Shown here piece after piece: positions 55,153-63,614 of a stretch of DNA of 64,000 nucleotides. Positions within the stretch are counted from its first letter, which is position 1. Each line of letters opens with the position of its first letter. Source of the DNA: JAGOTP01 sp964567995 (lineage in GTDB: Bacteria; Patescibacteriota; Patescibacteriia; 2-12-FULL-60-25). The DNA lies in the NCBI GenBank assembly GCA_964567995.1, contig CAZMOB010000001.1, positions 372,001 to 436,000 on the forward strand, in the 5' to 3' direction. Under the pieces are notes generated by a model that did no database searches, had not been told where the DNA came from, and worked only from the letters and a program-made list of their open reading frames with translations. A program made the position numbers and the translations under genes.

Positions 55153-57240
55153 CTATTCCAAGTGCGTCGTATCCTGCAGTTCTTCGACTCTTTTTTTCCA
55201 ATGTGGAAAGCGTTTCAGTGCCCGATCTTCATATAAAAGTGCGTCTACTAACTCACGCACTCGTGGCAAAAACTTCAAATCCTCATAGGTCGCCGCTTTG
55301 AAACCACTCCCTTCCCCACTCTGCTCCGTTCCCAGCAACGACCCAGCCCCTCGTCGTTTCAAATCTTCATCGGCCAACTCAAATCCATCTTGTGTTTGCT
55401 CCAAGAGCCGCAAGCGCTCTGTCGCTTCTTCTTCCAAAGAATCTGTCAGCAAAAAACACTGGCTCTGCAAAGCCGAACGCCCCACTCGTCCACGTAACTG
55501 ATGAAGCTGAGCCAACCCAAAGCGTTCCGCCGCCTCGATTAAGATAACAGTCGCCTGTGGAACATCGACACCCACTTCAATCACGGATGTGGCAACCAGT
55601 ACATCAAGCTCGCCTGTCGAGAAGGCGTTCATGGCGGCTTCTTTGTCCGCCGCTTTCTGTTTGCCATGCACCAATCCGATGCGTAATCCGGCAAGCGGAC
55701 CGTTCTTCAGGCGTTTCGCTTCCTCTTCTGCCGACGCTACCTGCAACGTCTCGGACGGATCAATCAACGGACACACCACATACGTCCGCTCACCACGCGC
55801 CGCGGCTTGTCGGACCGCACGATAGGCTTCCGCGCGCGCTTCCCCGAGACATAGCTTAGTCACAATCGGCAATCTTCCCGCTGGTTTCTGTTTTAAAAAC
55901 GAGAGCTCAACATCGCCATACAGCATGAGCGCGAGCGATCGCGGAATCGGCGTGGCCGTCATCGACAAAAAATGCGGCAGACAGCCGTCCTTATCCTTCG
56001 TCTTGGACAGTTTCTCCCGTTGCGCCACCCCAAAACGATGTTGTTCATCAACCACCGTCAATCCGATATCCTCCGGCAACCGCTGCTGACCATACAACAG
56101 CGCATGCGTCCCCACGATCACGACAGGGCCTGTCCGATAGAGCTCAGGCAATTCCTTCCAACTCACGGCTCGTTCTTCTCGATCAAACGACCAGACTTGA
56201 TCCGTACGCGTCAGGAGCACCAACGGAATATGCCACTGCGCAAACAATCGCCGTAACGTTACCGCGTGCTGCTTCGCCAACAAATCAGTGGGGGCAAGTA
56301 TCGCCGTCGATCGGCCCGCTCGCTGACAGAGAGCCGCCAAAAACGCCGCCACCGCTGTTTTCCCTGACCCTACATCACCTTGAAGTAACCGCCGCATCGG
56401 CTCCGGCTGTTCCAAATCTCGCACGCTCGCCCACACCGCCTTCCGCTGGTCGTCGGTCAATTGAAACGGCAAGGACTGCGCAAACTGCTTGGCAAACGGT
56501 TCGTCGAACAGAATTCTCGGTGCGGGAATCCTCACTTCGCCTGCGCGCATCTGTGTCAGCGCGAGTTGATAGACCAACAACTCTTCAAACGCCAAGCGAC
56601 GACGTCCCTGATCGATCTCCTCCCTGTTTTCAGGTGCATGAATCCGACGGAGCGCGTCCGAAATGGTCGGCAGCCCCTCCCCTTCACACACCCGATCGCT
56701 CTCATCCGCGTCTGACCACGTCACGCCTTCTCGCAGAATCGCTTCAACCGTTCGACGGTAGACCTTCTGTGTAATCTTTTCCGTCAATCGATACACCGGC
56801 AAAATCTTTCCCGCCATCACTTCCGAGCCCTCCACTGGCTCCCAACCCGGATTCCGAAACTGCACCCCATACAACGCATCACGTACGGGCACCGCTACCA
56901 AACGTAATCGCCTTCCGACCTTCCAGTCCTTCAAAAGCCATGGTTGATTGAAAAAATCACAGCGCGCCGTCGCCGTCCCATCCGTCACTCGCGCTTGAAT
57001 GATCGTAAACCCTCGTCGTCCGGTCGGACGCCGCGTCGCTGACACGACTTCAACTTCAAACGTCGCCGCCTCCCCATCCTTTGCATCGTGCAAGGTTGAT
57101 CGCTTCGAATAATCCTCATAGCGCCTCGGCGGCGTCAGTAACACATCCTCCACCGTCGTCATACCTAAAATCTCAAACGCGATTGTGATGGAACGCGTGA
57201 TCCCGGGGACCGTTTCCAGTCGGGCGTCTCTCGTAAGCAT
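55153..57240 (-). CDS. recG: ATP-dependent DNA helicase RecG
   Basis: 695 aa. The N-terminal wedge/OB domain (about residues 40-160; LLTPPRRYEDYSKRSTL start) binds branched DNA. The SF2 helicase core has Walker A LLQGDVGSGKTAVAAFLAAL, motif II VVDEQHRFGVAQREKL, motif III SMTATPIPRSLAL, and motif VI QLHQLRGRVGRSALQS. It regresses stalled forks and moves Holliday junctions. Full length with a normal C terminus. It is divergent from the gene at 57294. Confidence 0.96.
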   Translation of the reverse strand: MLTRDARLETVPGITRSITIAFEILGMTTVEDVLLTPPRRYEDYSKRSTLHDAKDGEAATFEVEVVSATRRPTGRRGFTIIQARVTDGTATARCDFFNQPWLLKDWKVGRRLRLVAVPVRDALYGVQFRNPGWEPVEGSEVMAGKILPVYRLTEKITQKVYRRTVEAILREGVTWSDADESDRVCEGEGLPTISDALRRIHAPENREEIDQGRRRLAFEELLVYQLALTQMRAGEVRIPAPRILFDEPFAKQFAQSLPFQLTDDQRKAVWASVRDLEQPEPMRRLLQGDVGSGKTAVAAFLAALCQRAGRSTAILAPTDLLAKQHAVTLRRLFAQWHIPLVLLTRTDQVWSFDREERAVSWKELPELYRTGPVVIVGTHALLYGQQRLPEDIGLTVVDEQHRFGVAQREKLSKTKDKDGCLPHFLSMTATPIPRSLALMLYGDVELSFLKQKPAGRLPIVTKLCLGEARAEAYRAVRQAAARGERTYVVCPLIDPSETLQVASAEEEAKRLKNGPLAGLRIGLVHGKQKAADKEAAMNAFSTGELDVLVATSVIEVGVDVPQATVILIEAAERFGLAQLHQLRGRVGRSALQSQCFLLTDSLEEEATERLRLLEQTQDGFELADEDLKRRGAGSLLGTEQSGEGSGFKAATYEDLKFLPRVRELVDALLYEDRALKRFPHWKKRVEELQDTTHLE

Positions 57241-57278
57241 GCTCTTCCTCTATCCTACAGAAGCCTCGGCTATTATGG

Positions 57279-57284
57279 TATACT
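57279..57284 (+). promoter_or_regulatory. TATACT box 9 nt before the following gene
   Basis: TATACT (57279-57284) and ATG 57294, no SD between. Same leaderless layout as ftsI, lemA and dsbA. Confidence 0.5.
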
Positions 57285-57293
57285 GAAAGCAGT

Positions 57294-57803
57294 ATGGTGA
57301 CGTACGATCCTTCCGTGCAAGAGCAGCTTGTCCAAAGCCAAGATCGCTTTGTCTGGGAAACCAATCTCTATCCGACCTACGAGCGCGGCACCCGCTGGTA
57401 TTTTGCGTTAACGGCTGGAACGATTCTGCTCGTCTCCTATGCCCTCATCACGAACAATTTTCTGTTCGCTTTCTTGATCCTCCTCGCCGCCATTATCTTG
57501 GTGTTAGCGGGAAATGAACCTGCTCCCGTTGTCCTCGCTCAAATTGGCGATCTTGGGATCGTTTGGGACGGAACGCTCTACCTATACCGTGACTTGGGAG
57601 CGTTTTCCGTCATCTATCAGCCTCCCTACATCAGCACCCTCTATATAGAAACCAAGTCGATCGCTCGACCAAAGCTCCGTATCTCCTTAGAAGACCAGGA
57701 TCCCGTCGAAATCCGTGAGCATTTAAAGGCTTATTTGAAAGAAAATACCGACTTGCAAACCGAAGCAGGCTCTGATATTCTTGGGCGGCTATTACGAATT
57801 TAA
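57294..57803 (+). CDS. Small membrane protein with PH-like C-terminal domain (hypothetical)
   Basis: 169 aa. Two adjacent membrane helices (WYFALTAGTILLVSYALI and FLFAFLILLAAIILVLA, about residues 34-51 and 55-71) are followed by a beta-rich domain with IGDLGIVWDGTLYLYRDLGA and KLRISLEDQDPVEIREHLKA, ending in a helix. This is the layout of YdbS/PH-like membrane proteins, an uncertain comparison. Native codon style. It precedes tRNA-Arg by 22 nt. Confidence 0.68.
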   Translation: MVTYDPSVQEQLVQSQDRFVWETNLYPTYERGTRWYFALTAGTILLVSYALITNNFLFAFLILLAAIILVLAGNEPAPVVLAQIGDLGIVWDGTLYLYRDLGAFSVIYQPPYISTLYIETKSIARPKLRISLEDQDPVEIREHLKAYLKENTDLQTEAGSDILGRLLRI

Positions 57804-57825
57804 GGTAGAGAGCACAACCGTCCCT

Positions 57826-57902
57826 GCACCCGTAGCTCAGCTGGATAGAGCGCTTCCCTGCGAAGGAAGAGGTCATACGTTCGAATCGTATCGGGTGCAC
57901 CA
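57826..57902 (+). tRNA. tRNA-Arg(GCG)
   Basis: Cloverleaf: acceptor GCACCCG/CGGGTGC, D arm TAGCTCAGCTGGATAGAGC, anticodon arm CTTCC-CTGCGAA-GGAAG with anticodon GCG, T arm CGTTCGAATCG, encoded CCA. It reads CGC/CGU directly. Most bacteria use ACG modified to ICG for this box. Confidence 0.94.
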
Positions 57903-57904
57903 TG

Positions 57905-57933
57905 AAACACACAGCCTATCCGGCTGTGTGTTT
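57905..57933 (+). terminator. Intrinsic terminator of tRNA-Arg
   Basis: AAACACACAGCC (57905-57916), 5-nt loop, GGCTGTGTGTTT (57922-57933). Confidence 0.88.
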
Positions 57934-57960
57934 GTATTGATCTATTGGTATACTTTTTTC

Positions 57961-59094
57961 ATGGCCCTCTCTGGCGTCCAAGCAGTACGCTACCTCAAAG
58001 CCGCCGTTCTTCTATGTAGTTTGGCTCTGGCCGTATCGCTTATTGCCTCTGTCTCAAAACAGCTTCATCCTAAACTCGAAGCCAGCCCTCGCGAAAACGA
58101 ACTCGATCTTCAACTCTTTGCCGAAGCGAAACAGAGCTACCAGACCACCGTAGAAATGGTTCTGGCACAAAAGAAACCGGAACTCTGTCAGACACTTCCC
58201 GATTTAATCCTTCCCTACCATCGAACACCGGAAGGAAGAATAAAATACATTCTCAGCCAAAGCGATGGTCCAACCGTCCCAGAACGCGAAAGCTACTGGC
58301 CACGAAAACAGTGCTTATTTGCATATGCCTTGAATCAAGACTCTGGATACTGCGGCCAACTCTTCCAAACATTCGAAGAACAAACCGATTGCCAAGCCGA
58401 ACTCACCCTCCCTCCAACGCATCTCTATAAAATACTCACTCCTCTCTCTTCCGACTCCGAACAACGGCTTGGCAAAAAACGCTTTTACTCAACCGCGAGC
58501 AAGGGCTCTCTTCCCTACTATATTCTTTATCCTGAGAAACCTGTTCGTGGCATCCTTATCTATCTCCACGGTGCTGGCGGCGGACTCGAACAAGGTCAGC
58601 TGGATGGAACGTACAAAGATAGCTTCAAAAAGCTGAAACAACTCCTGAAAGAAGACCTCGGATTCTTGTATATCACTCCCAGCTTGAGCAACTTCGGGGA
58701 AAAAGGTGGCCAAGATACCCGCGACCTGGCTCGTGAGTTACGCGCTCGCTATCCACGCATCCCGATCTACCTTGCAGGTGCGTCTGCTGGGGGACGAGCG
58801 ACCTTCTACGCACTCAAAGACACTTCAGAACTCTTCCAAGGTGCCATCGCCCTCTGTCCAGCGATTGATTCCTCTATCGCAGTCCACAATTGGAGTAAAG
58901 AAACATCCATTCCCCTCTGGATTTCGCAAGGCACCCGCGATCAATTCATTCCAATCGATATCATCGACGAATTTATTACTCGTCTAAAACAGCAGGTAAT
59001 CACCGTCACCTACATTCGGATTCCAGACGGCGACCACGGAGCCCCGATCGACCAAATCGATTGGAAGACCGCTCTTGTCTCTTTTCAAAAATAG
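57961..59094 (+). CDS. Secreted or membrane-anchored alpha/beta hydrolase (esterase-like)
   Basis: 377 aa. An N-terminal hydrophobic segment (AAVLLCSLALAVSLIASV, about residues 14-31) acts as signal or anchor. Residues 50-180 are a cysteine-containing region of unknown fold. The hydrolase domain has the oxyanion loop YLHGAGGG, nucleophile elbow GASAGG (IYLAGASAGGRATF), aspartate in QGTRDQFIP and histidine in IPDGDHGAP. This is a full catalytic triad in the order of the esterase/PHB depolymerase-like group. I start at ATG 57961; the longer frame runs back through tRNA-Arg. Confidence 0.82.
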   Translation: MALSGVQAVRYLKAAVLLCSLALAVSLIASVSKQLHPKLEASPRENELDLQLFAEAKQSYQTTVEMVLAQKKPELCQTLPDLILPYHRTPEGRIKYILSQSDGPTVPERESYWPRKQCLFAYALNQDSGYCGQLFQTFEEQTDCQAELTLPPTHLYKILTPLSSDSEQRLGKKRFYSTASKGSLPYYILYPEKPVRGILIYLHGAGGGLEQGQLDGTYKDSFKKLKQLLKEDLGFLYITPSLSNFGEKGGQDTRDLARELRARYPRIPIYLAGASAGGRATFYALKDTSELFQGAIALCPAIDSSIAVHNWSKETSIPLWISQGTRDQFIPIDIIDEFITRLKQQVITVTYIRIPDGDHGAPIDQIDWKTALVSFQK

Positions 59095-59360
59095 CCAAAA
59101 CTACGTTTCGCCGCATCACACGTATGATGTTCGCCCAAAGCCTCCCAAGATGCTTTAGGAAAAATCATCAAATCTCAATAGTAAAAAACCTCACGGAGTA
59201 AATAGGGTATTTTCGATGGGATGCCCGCTTTTTTTTATTTTCTTGATTATATGGCCTATTTAAGGCATTTAGTTAAAAAATAGCCTAAAAATTCAAACAT
59301 CAGGTAAGATACTTAGGTCTGCCACGTCTAGTAGATTGTCCCCTAAATCTATTCTTATCT

Positions 59361-61118
59361 ATGACCCTCTCTTCCCTTACACGTAAACTGACGTTTCTAA
59401 CGACCTTTGGGGTCGTCTTAGGCAGCTTTGGCTTACTTGTCTCTTCTGTCCAAGCAGCGCCTCAGCTTACTCCTAGCACTCTTCCTGATGGGTACGTGGG
59501 AACCAATTACGATCAACGAGTCAATCTCGATACCCCGGGTACATTCAGCTGGTCCATCAGTGAAGGCTCCCTGCCGCCTGGTGTTCTACAAGGCTCTGTC
59601 ACAGAGAATGCCAACATTCGGTTGAGAGGGACACCTAACACGGCTGGAACCTATACCTTTACTATCCGAGCAGCCACGCTCCCACCAGCGGCACCAGACT
59701 CTTTCACGCGAAGCTACACCGTGGTGATTCGTCCCATGGAAATCGAACAATCGGCCACCTTGCCAACCGCACGCGTCGGCACCGCCTATTCGATGCCCAT
59801 GTCTGTCGCTGGAGGCACCGCCCCTTATGAATGGAGAGTGCAAAGCGGCGCACTTCCAACCGGCATGAGCTTGAACGCAACAACCGGAGTTTTGGCTGGA
59901 AGCCCAACTGTCAGCGGAAGCTATACGTTCACCATCAATGCAAAAGATACGAACGGGTTAAATGCGAATAAACCGTTTAGCTTGCTCGTAGAAGCGATTC
60001 CTACTACCCCCCTTGAGATTTTAAATGGTGAAACGCTTGCGAATGGTCGAGTTGATAGTGCTTACAACGTTGATCTCTACGGTACGGGCGGCACAACTCC
60101 TTATCGCTGGAGCGTGTCCGCTGGATCAACTTTGCCATCAGGCGTAACTTTGACCAACTCAAACAATTTGGGTCAATTGCGCGGTACGCCAACGACAGCT
60201 GGAACCTACACCTTCTCGATCAAACTCTTGGACGTAAACGACAACTCAACAACCAAAACCTTTCGTTTGACGGTCAACACACCCATTGTAACGCCACCTA
60301 TTCTGACTCCTGCTCCAACACCGACCGCGCTTGCTATTACGACCACAGCGGCTGCTAATGGCACCGTCGGTACGGATTATTTGGCTTCAGTGAATGCGAC
60401 GGGAGGAACAGCTCCGTATCGTTGGAACTTTGCGAGTGGTACACTGCCACCCGGTATCACGCTCTCAAGTAACGGTACGTTAAGTGGTCGTCCAACAACG
60501 GCTGGTAGCTATACGGCTTACCTCGAGGTCTTCGACGCAACCAATGCATATGTAGGAAGTAATTTCACCTTTTCGATTGCGTCAGCCCCTAGCTCCCCTT
60601 CGACTCCTGAACTCACGAATCGCTTGAACAATTTGTCACGTATCGGTGTCAGCGTTCACACCTTGGTCAAACTCCCAGATGATGGCAATCGCTTCACCCA
60701 AGCCGATAGCGCCGTCTACTACATTGGTGCGGACGGTCGCCGTCATGCCTTTCCGAACGATCGTGTCTTCTTTACCTGGTACAGCAATTTTGATGGCGTA
60801 CGCGTACTCAGCGCCAGTGAACTTGCGAGCATCCCACTTGGTGCGAATGCAACCTACAAACCAGCGATGAAGATGGTGAAATTCACCACCGATCCAAAAG
60901 TCTACGCCGTGTCAGCCAATCGAACTCTGCGCTGGGTCAAAACAGAGACAGCGGCAACCGCTCTCTATGGCTCAACCTGGAATCGTCAAATTGACGATAT
61001 CTCAGACTCGTTCTACACCGACTACAACTTCGGAGCAGATGTGAACACGTCAAGCGACTTCGATCGTACAAGCCTTCAGGCCTCGATTCGCTTCGTAAGC
61101 GACGCACTTCCTCTGTAA
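59361..61118 (+). CDS. Surface protein with four He_PIG (putative Ig) repeats
   Basis: 585 aa. A signal peptide (residues 1-32, LTFLTTFGVVLGSFGLLVSS, cleavage near VQA-AP) is followed by four He_PIG-type repeats of about 90 residues, each with G-x-x-Y, GGTAPYxW, SGxLPxG and GTPTTAGxYTFxI-like strands. A conserved-looking C-terminal domain of about 160 residues has VHTLVKLPDDGN, YYIGADGRRHAFPNDRVFF and VYAVSANRTLRWVKTE. Such repeats form extended stalks on the cell surface. A role in host-cell contact is possible for a CPR epibiont but is inference. Strong terminator downstream. Confidence 0.85.
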   Translation: MTLSSLTRKLTFLTTFGVVLGSFGLLVSSVQAAPQLTPSTLPDGYVGTNYDQRVNLDTPGTFSWSISEGSLPPGVLQGSVTENANIRLRGTPNTAGTYTFTIRAATLPPAAPDSFTRSYTVVIRPMEIEQSATLPTARVGTAYSMPMSVAGGTAPYEWRVQSGALPTGMSLNATTGVLAGSPTVSGSYTFTINAKDTNGLNANKPFSLLVEAIPTTPLEILNGETLANGRVDSAYNVDLYGTGGTTPYRWSVSAGSTLPSGVTLTNSNNLGQLRGTPTTAGTYTFSIKLLDVNDNSTTKTFRLTVNTPIVTPPILTPAPTPTALAITTTAAANGTVGTDYLASVNATGGTAPYRWNFASGTLPPGITLSSNGTLSGRPTTAGSYTAYLEVFDATNAYVGSNFTFSIASAPSSPSTPELTNRLNNLSRIGVSVHTLVKLPDDGNRFTQADSAVYYIGADGRRHAFPNDRVFFTWYSNFDGVRVLSASELASIPLGANATYKPAMKMVKFTTDPKVYAVSANRTLRWVKTETAATALYGSTWNRQIDDISDSFYTDYNFGADVNTSSDFDRTSLQASIRFVSDALPL

Positions 61119-61131
61119 GCAAAACCTCAGA

Positions 61132-61173
61132 AAGAAAAGAAGAGACGGGCCTTGGCCCGTCTCTTCTTTTCTT
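61132..61173. terminator. Perfect 20-bp intrinsic terminator with 2-nt spacer
   Basis: AAGAAAAGAAGAGACGGGCC (61132-61151), TT, then its exact complement (61154-61173). It can serve both the surface-protein gene and the converging small gene. Confidence 0.88.
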
Positions 61174-61217
61174 ATTTGGATTCTATTGTTTTTTTGATGA
61201 GACTACATCTCAAGAAA

Positions 61218-61469
61218 CTACGATTCAGTGGAGCGTGTATCGGCTTTTGTGAGCCCATGATGATCTGCCTCTCCACCTCGCTGATAAAGGCTATTTGCAT
61301 TAGAGGGGGTAGACGATCCTGAACCAGTACCTGCGCCCTGAGAAGCTTGATTCTGTGTTCGGTTAGTGGCGCCTTGTGAACTGCCTTGCTGACCCTTTGG
61401 CTGCTGTTCGCGATTCATGTCGTTGCTGCCAGTGGAAGAATCATCGCGTTGCGTGTTGTTCGGTGTCAT
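61218..61469 (-). CDS. Low-complexity Gln/Ser/Asn-rich small protein
   Basis: 83 aa from ATG 61469 (MTPNNTQRDDSSTGSNDM); a TTG start at 61484 would add five residues. Nearly the whole chain is Gln, Ser, Thr, Gly and Asn (GQQGSSQGATNRTQNQASQG) and should be disordered. No signal peptide or domain. It may be a stress-related disordered protein. It is real enough to list because the frame is long for its composition and ends at a terminator, but it could be spurious. Confidence 0.45.
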   Translation of the reverse strand: MTPNNTQRDDSSTGSNDMNREQQPKGQQGSSQGATNRTQNQASQGAGTGSGSSTPSNANSLYQRGGEADHHGLTKADTRSTES

Positions 61470-61796
61470 ATGGGGATAGGACAAGGAATGAGATGAGCTC
61501 TTAAATCTTTGCGGCTACCATCGGTGCACCGATGTGAGACGAGGACTTAAGCACTCAGCGAGGCTGTAAAGACATCCTGCAGAACCGGATTTCGCAGCCT
61601 CTCTGAATACTCAAATGGCGCGTTCTCTTACTGTACAATACTTTATTTAGATGACTTATTCTTTTATTGTCGTGTGCGCGTATTCAACGCTGCAGTGCTC
61701 CCTTCTTCTTCAACGTAACTCCATCAGAAATGAGTGTCAAGGAAGTTATCCACTATTCTTTCATTTTTCCCTTCGTTAAGAGGATTTTTCATAAGG
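61470..61796. other. Intergenic region with a GAGGCTG/CAGCCTC hairpin
   Basis: 327 bases without a supported gene. One inverted repeat, GAGGCTG (near 61560) with CAGCCTC (near 61597), encloses about 30 nt. It does not share the 46-nt core of the palindromic family. The rest is AT-rich and probably holds promoters. Nothing else seen. Confidence 0.5.
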
Positions 61797-62237
61797 CTAT
61801 ATTTTAATATTCTTCTTTTCTTCCAGATATTCAGTCGCCAGTTGTTGCGCTTCTTTTGTGGAAAAGAGTTTTTTCGCTTTGGGAAACAGCTCCTGCTCCT
61901 CCTCTCTGATATGATGCTCGACATTCTCTCGTAAAACCATGATCTTGCCTTTCCAGGTTTCATCGGTCGCATCAAGGCTTTTCATACATTTCATGACAAA
62001 TTCCGCCACTAAATGCTCTTCCTTCGCTTCAAGCGTCAGATCCTTCGTTTCTTTCTTCTCCTTCAAACGCGTATAGAGAACCGCGTCTTCTGCCTTGGCA
62101 TGAACCATGAGCTGTTTATAAATCTCGGCAAAAACTGTTTGACGCGTCTTCGCTGACTTACTCGTTGTGTCTTCAGCTTTCTTTAAGAGCTTCTTGACCT
62201 CCGCGTGCTCCTGCTTCAAGACTTGAAAGATAGTCAT
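61797..62237 (-). CDS. Hemerythrin-like HHE domain protein
   Basis: 146 aa four-helix bundle with the HHE ligand pattern: H in LKQEHAEVKKLLKKA, H and E in YKQLMVHAKAEDAVLYTRL, E and H in AKEEHLVAEFV, and H-H-E in ENVEHHIREEEQELFP. Di-iron hemerythrins bind oxygen, NO or iron and protect against oxidative stress. It lies near a Bcp peroxiredoxin at 62.7 kb. Single domain, full length. Confidence 0.88.
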   Translation of the reverse strand: MTIFQVLKQEHAEVKKLLKKAEDTTSKSAKTRQTVFAEIYKQLMVHAKAEDAVLYTRLKEKKETKDLTLEAKEEHLVAEFVMKCMKSLDATDETWKGKIMVLRENVEHHIREEEQELFPKAKKLFSTKEAQQLATEYLEEKKNIKI

Positions 62238-62335
62238 AGAGATTCGTTTACTGAATGAGCCTCTTCTTTAGCGTATACCTCTGATGGCAGACGTCAACCT
62301 CAACTGACCGTTTCCGCGTGGTATTCTGTAGATCT

Positions 62336-62731
62336 ATGACTTCCTCCTCTGTCCCAACATCATTACGAACGTGGTTCGTGATTCATTTCATCGCAGACGC
62401 CTTATTCTCCATTCCCCTCTTCATCGCGCCAGTGGCAACCCTACAATCATTCGGTTGGACTATCGTCGATCCGGTCGCGACACGTTTGGTCGCTTCCGCC
62501 TTCTTCGCCATCGGCACAACCTCCTTGCTTACACGGAACGCTGACAGATCGAGTTATCGCTCATTGCTCTTACTGAAACTTATCTGGTCAGCCATCGCGC
62601 TTCTCGGCCTCCTTTTGAATATCGCAAACGGCGCCCCCGCCTTTGCCTGGAGCGCCGTCGGAATTTTTGTGGTCTTTTTGATCGTGTGGACGGTTTACTA
62701 TCGCCGACTTGGCCACGAGCCTCGAAGCTAA
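62336..62731 (+). CDS. Four-helix membrane protein, hypothetical
   Basis: 131 aa from ATG 62336 (MTSSSVPTSLRTWFVIHFIA). Four predicted membrane helices: residues 13-33, 41-62, 74-95 and 100-121. Short loops and a basic C terminus RRLGHEPRS. Not assigned to a family. Its last 4 nt overlap the end of the converging peroxiredoxin gene. Confidence 0.68.
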   Translation: MTSSSVPTSLRTWFVIHFIADALFSIPLFIAPVATLQSFGWTIVDPVATRLVASAFFAIGTTSLLTRNADRSSYRSLLLLKLIWSAIALLGLLLNIANGAPAFAWSAVGIFVVFLIVWTVYYRRLGHEPRS

Positions 62732-63198
62732 GCTTGGAGCTCTTTCAAATCTGACAGCACTTCGTCGGCGTGAAGCTCGGGCTTAACGGTATCGTAAATC
62801 TTGGCGATCTTGCCCTTGGGATCGATCAGGAAACTCGTGCGCATGGTACCCATATATTCGCGTCCCATGAACTTCTTTTTGCCCCAGACACCGTAGGCTT
62901 CGACCATCTTCTTCTGTTCATCCGCGAGGAGGGTGAAAGGAAGGGTGTATTTTTCAGCGAACTTGGCGTGACTCTTTACGGAATCAACACTGATGCCGAA
63001 AACCTTCGCATCCACTTTCTTGAACTTCGGAAGATTATCGCGGAAGGAGCAGGCTTCTTTGGTACAGCCCGGCGTATCGTCTTTTGGATAAAAGTAGAGC
63101 AAGACCCACGAACCGGCGTAGTCAGCCAAGGAATGCTCTTTTCCAGTCTGATCTTGCAAGGTAAAGGCGGGGGCTTTTTGCCCAACGGCGAGAGACAT
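62728..63198 (-). CDS. bcp: Thioredoxin-dependent peroxiredoxin (Bcp/PrxQ)
   Basis: 156 aa. Peroxidatic Cys in DDTPGCTKEACSFRD, with the partner cysteine five residues later as in atypical 2-Cys PrxQ. Other conserved parts are APAFTLQDQTGKEHSLADYA, VFGISVDSVKSHAKF and RTSFLIDPKGKI. It reduces peroxides. I use ATG 63198 (MSLAVGQKAPAFTL), the canonical start; the 22 residues upstream are not family-like. Confidence 0.95.
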   Translation of the reverse strand: MSLAVGQKAPAFTLQDQTGKEHSLADYAGSWVLLYFYPKDDTPGCTKEACSFRDNLPKFKKVDAKVFGISVDSVKSHAKFAEKYTLPFTLLADEQKKMVEAYGVWGKKKFMGREYMGTMRTSFLIDPKGKIAKIYDTVKPELHADEVLSDLKELQA

Positions 63199-63292
63199 AG
63201 ACGAGTAGTCGTTCAAGAATAAGCAGTGGTTGGAAACGAAAGATGAACCCACGAACGGGTTCATCTTAGCATATCTGTTTGAAAGCGATTTT

Positions 63293-63517
63293 TTAGGAAA
63301 GAAGGTCGTCGATGGTACAACCGAAGACGCCGGAAAGACCGATCAGGGTTTTGGCCGTTGGGTTTTTGTTGGCGCCTGATTCAAGTTTGATGATGGTATT
63401 ATAATTCACCTTGGCTTCACGGGCGAGCTCATCGCGCGTGAGGTCTTTTTCGGTGCGAAGACGCTTAATCGTCGCGGCGACTTTATTCAAGGTGTAGCGG
63501 GGTTTTTTGGTGGCCAT
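63293..63517 (-). CDS. XRE-family helix-turn-helix regulator
   Basis: 74 aa from MATKKPRYTLNKVAATIKRL. A single Cro/C1-type HTH: DLTRDELAREAKVNYNTIIK contains helices 2 and 3, followed by NPTAKTLIGLSGVFGCTIDD. No extra domain, so it may be a simple repressor or an antitoxin-like protein without a partner nearby. I trimmed a 42-residue upstream extension that overlaps the next gene and is not HTH-like. Confidence 0.88.
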   Translation of the reverse strand: MATKKPRYTLNKVAATIKRLRTEKDLTRDELAREAKVNYNTIIKLESGANKNPTAKTLIGLSGVFGCTIDDLLS

Positions 63518-63614
63518 AGGAAAAGACGAAAATAATATAGTAGGTACTGTTAGATGCATTATACGAATCCTGGCCCATTCGTCAAGCGAACGAGGCGTTT
63601 GGGGGGCTAAACCC

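Noticed and set aside
57781..59094. 437-aa reading of the esterase gene
   Set aside because: The extra N-terminal part is the translated tRNA-Arg gene and its terminator. ATG 57961 precedes a clear hydrophobic signal segment.
61724..61975. 83-aa minus-strand lysine-rich frame
   Set aside because: It mostly overlaps the hemerythrin-like gene in another frame and has biased, implausible composition.
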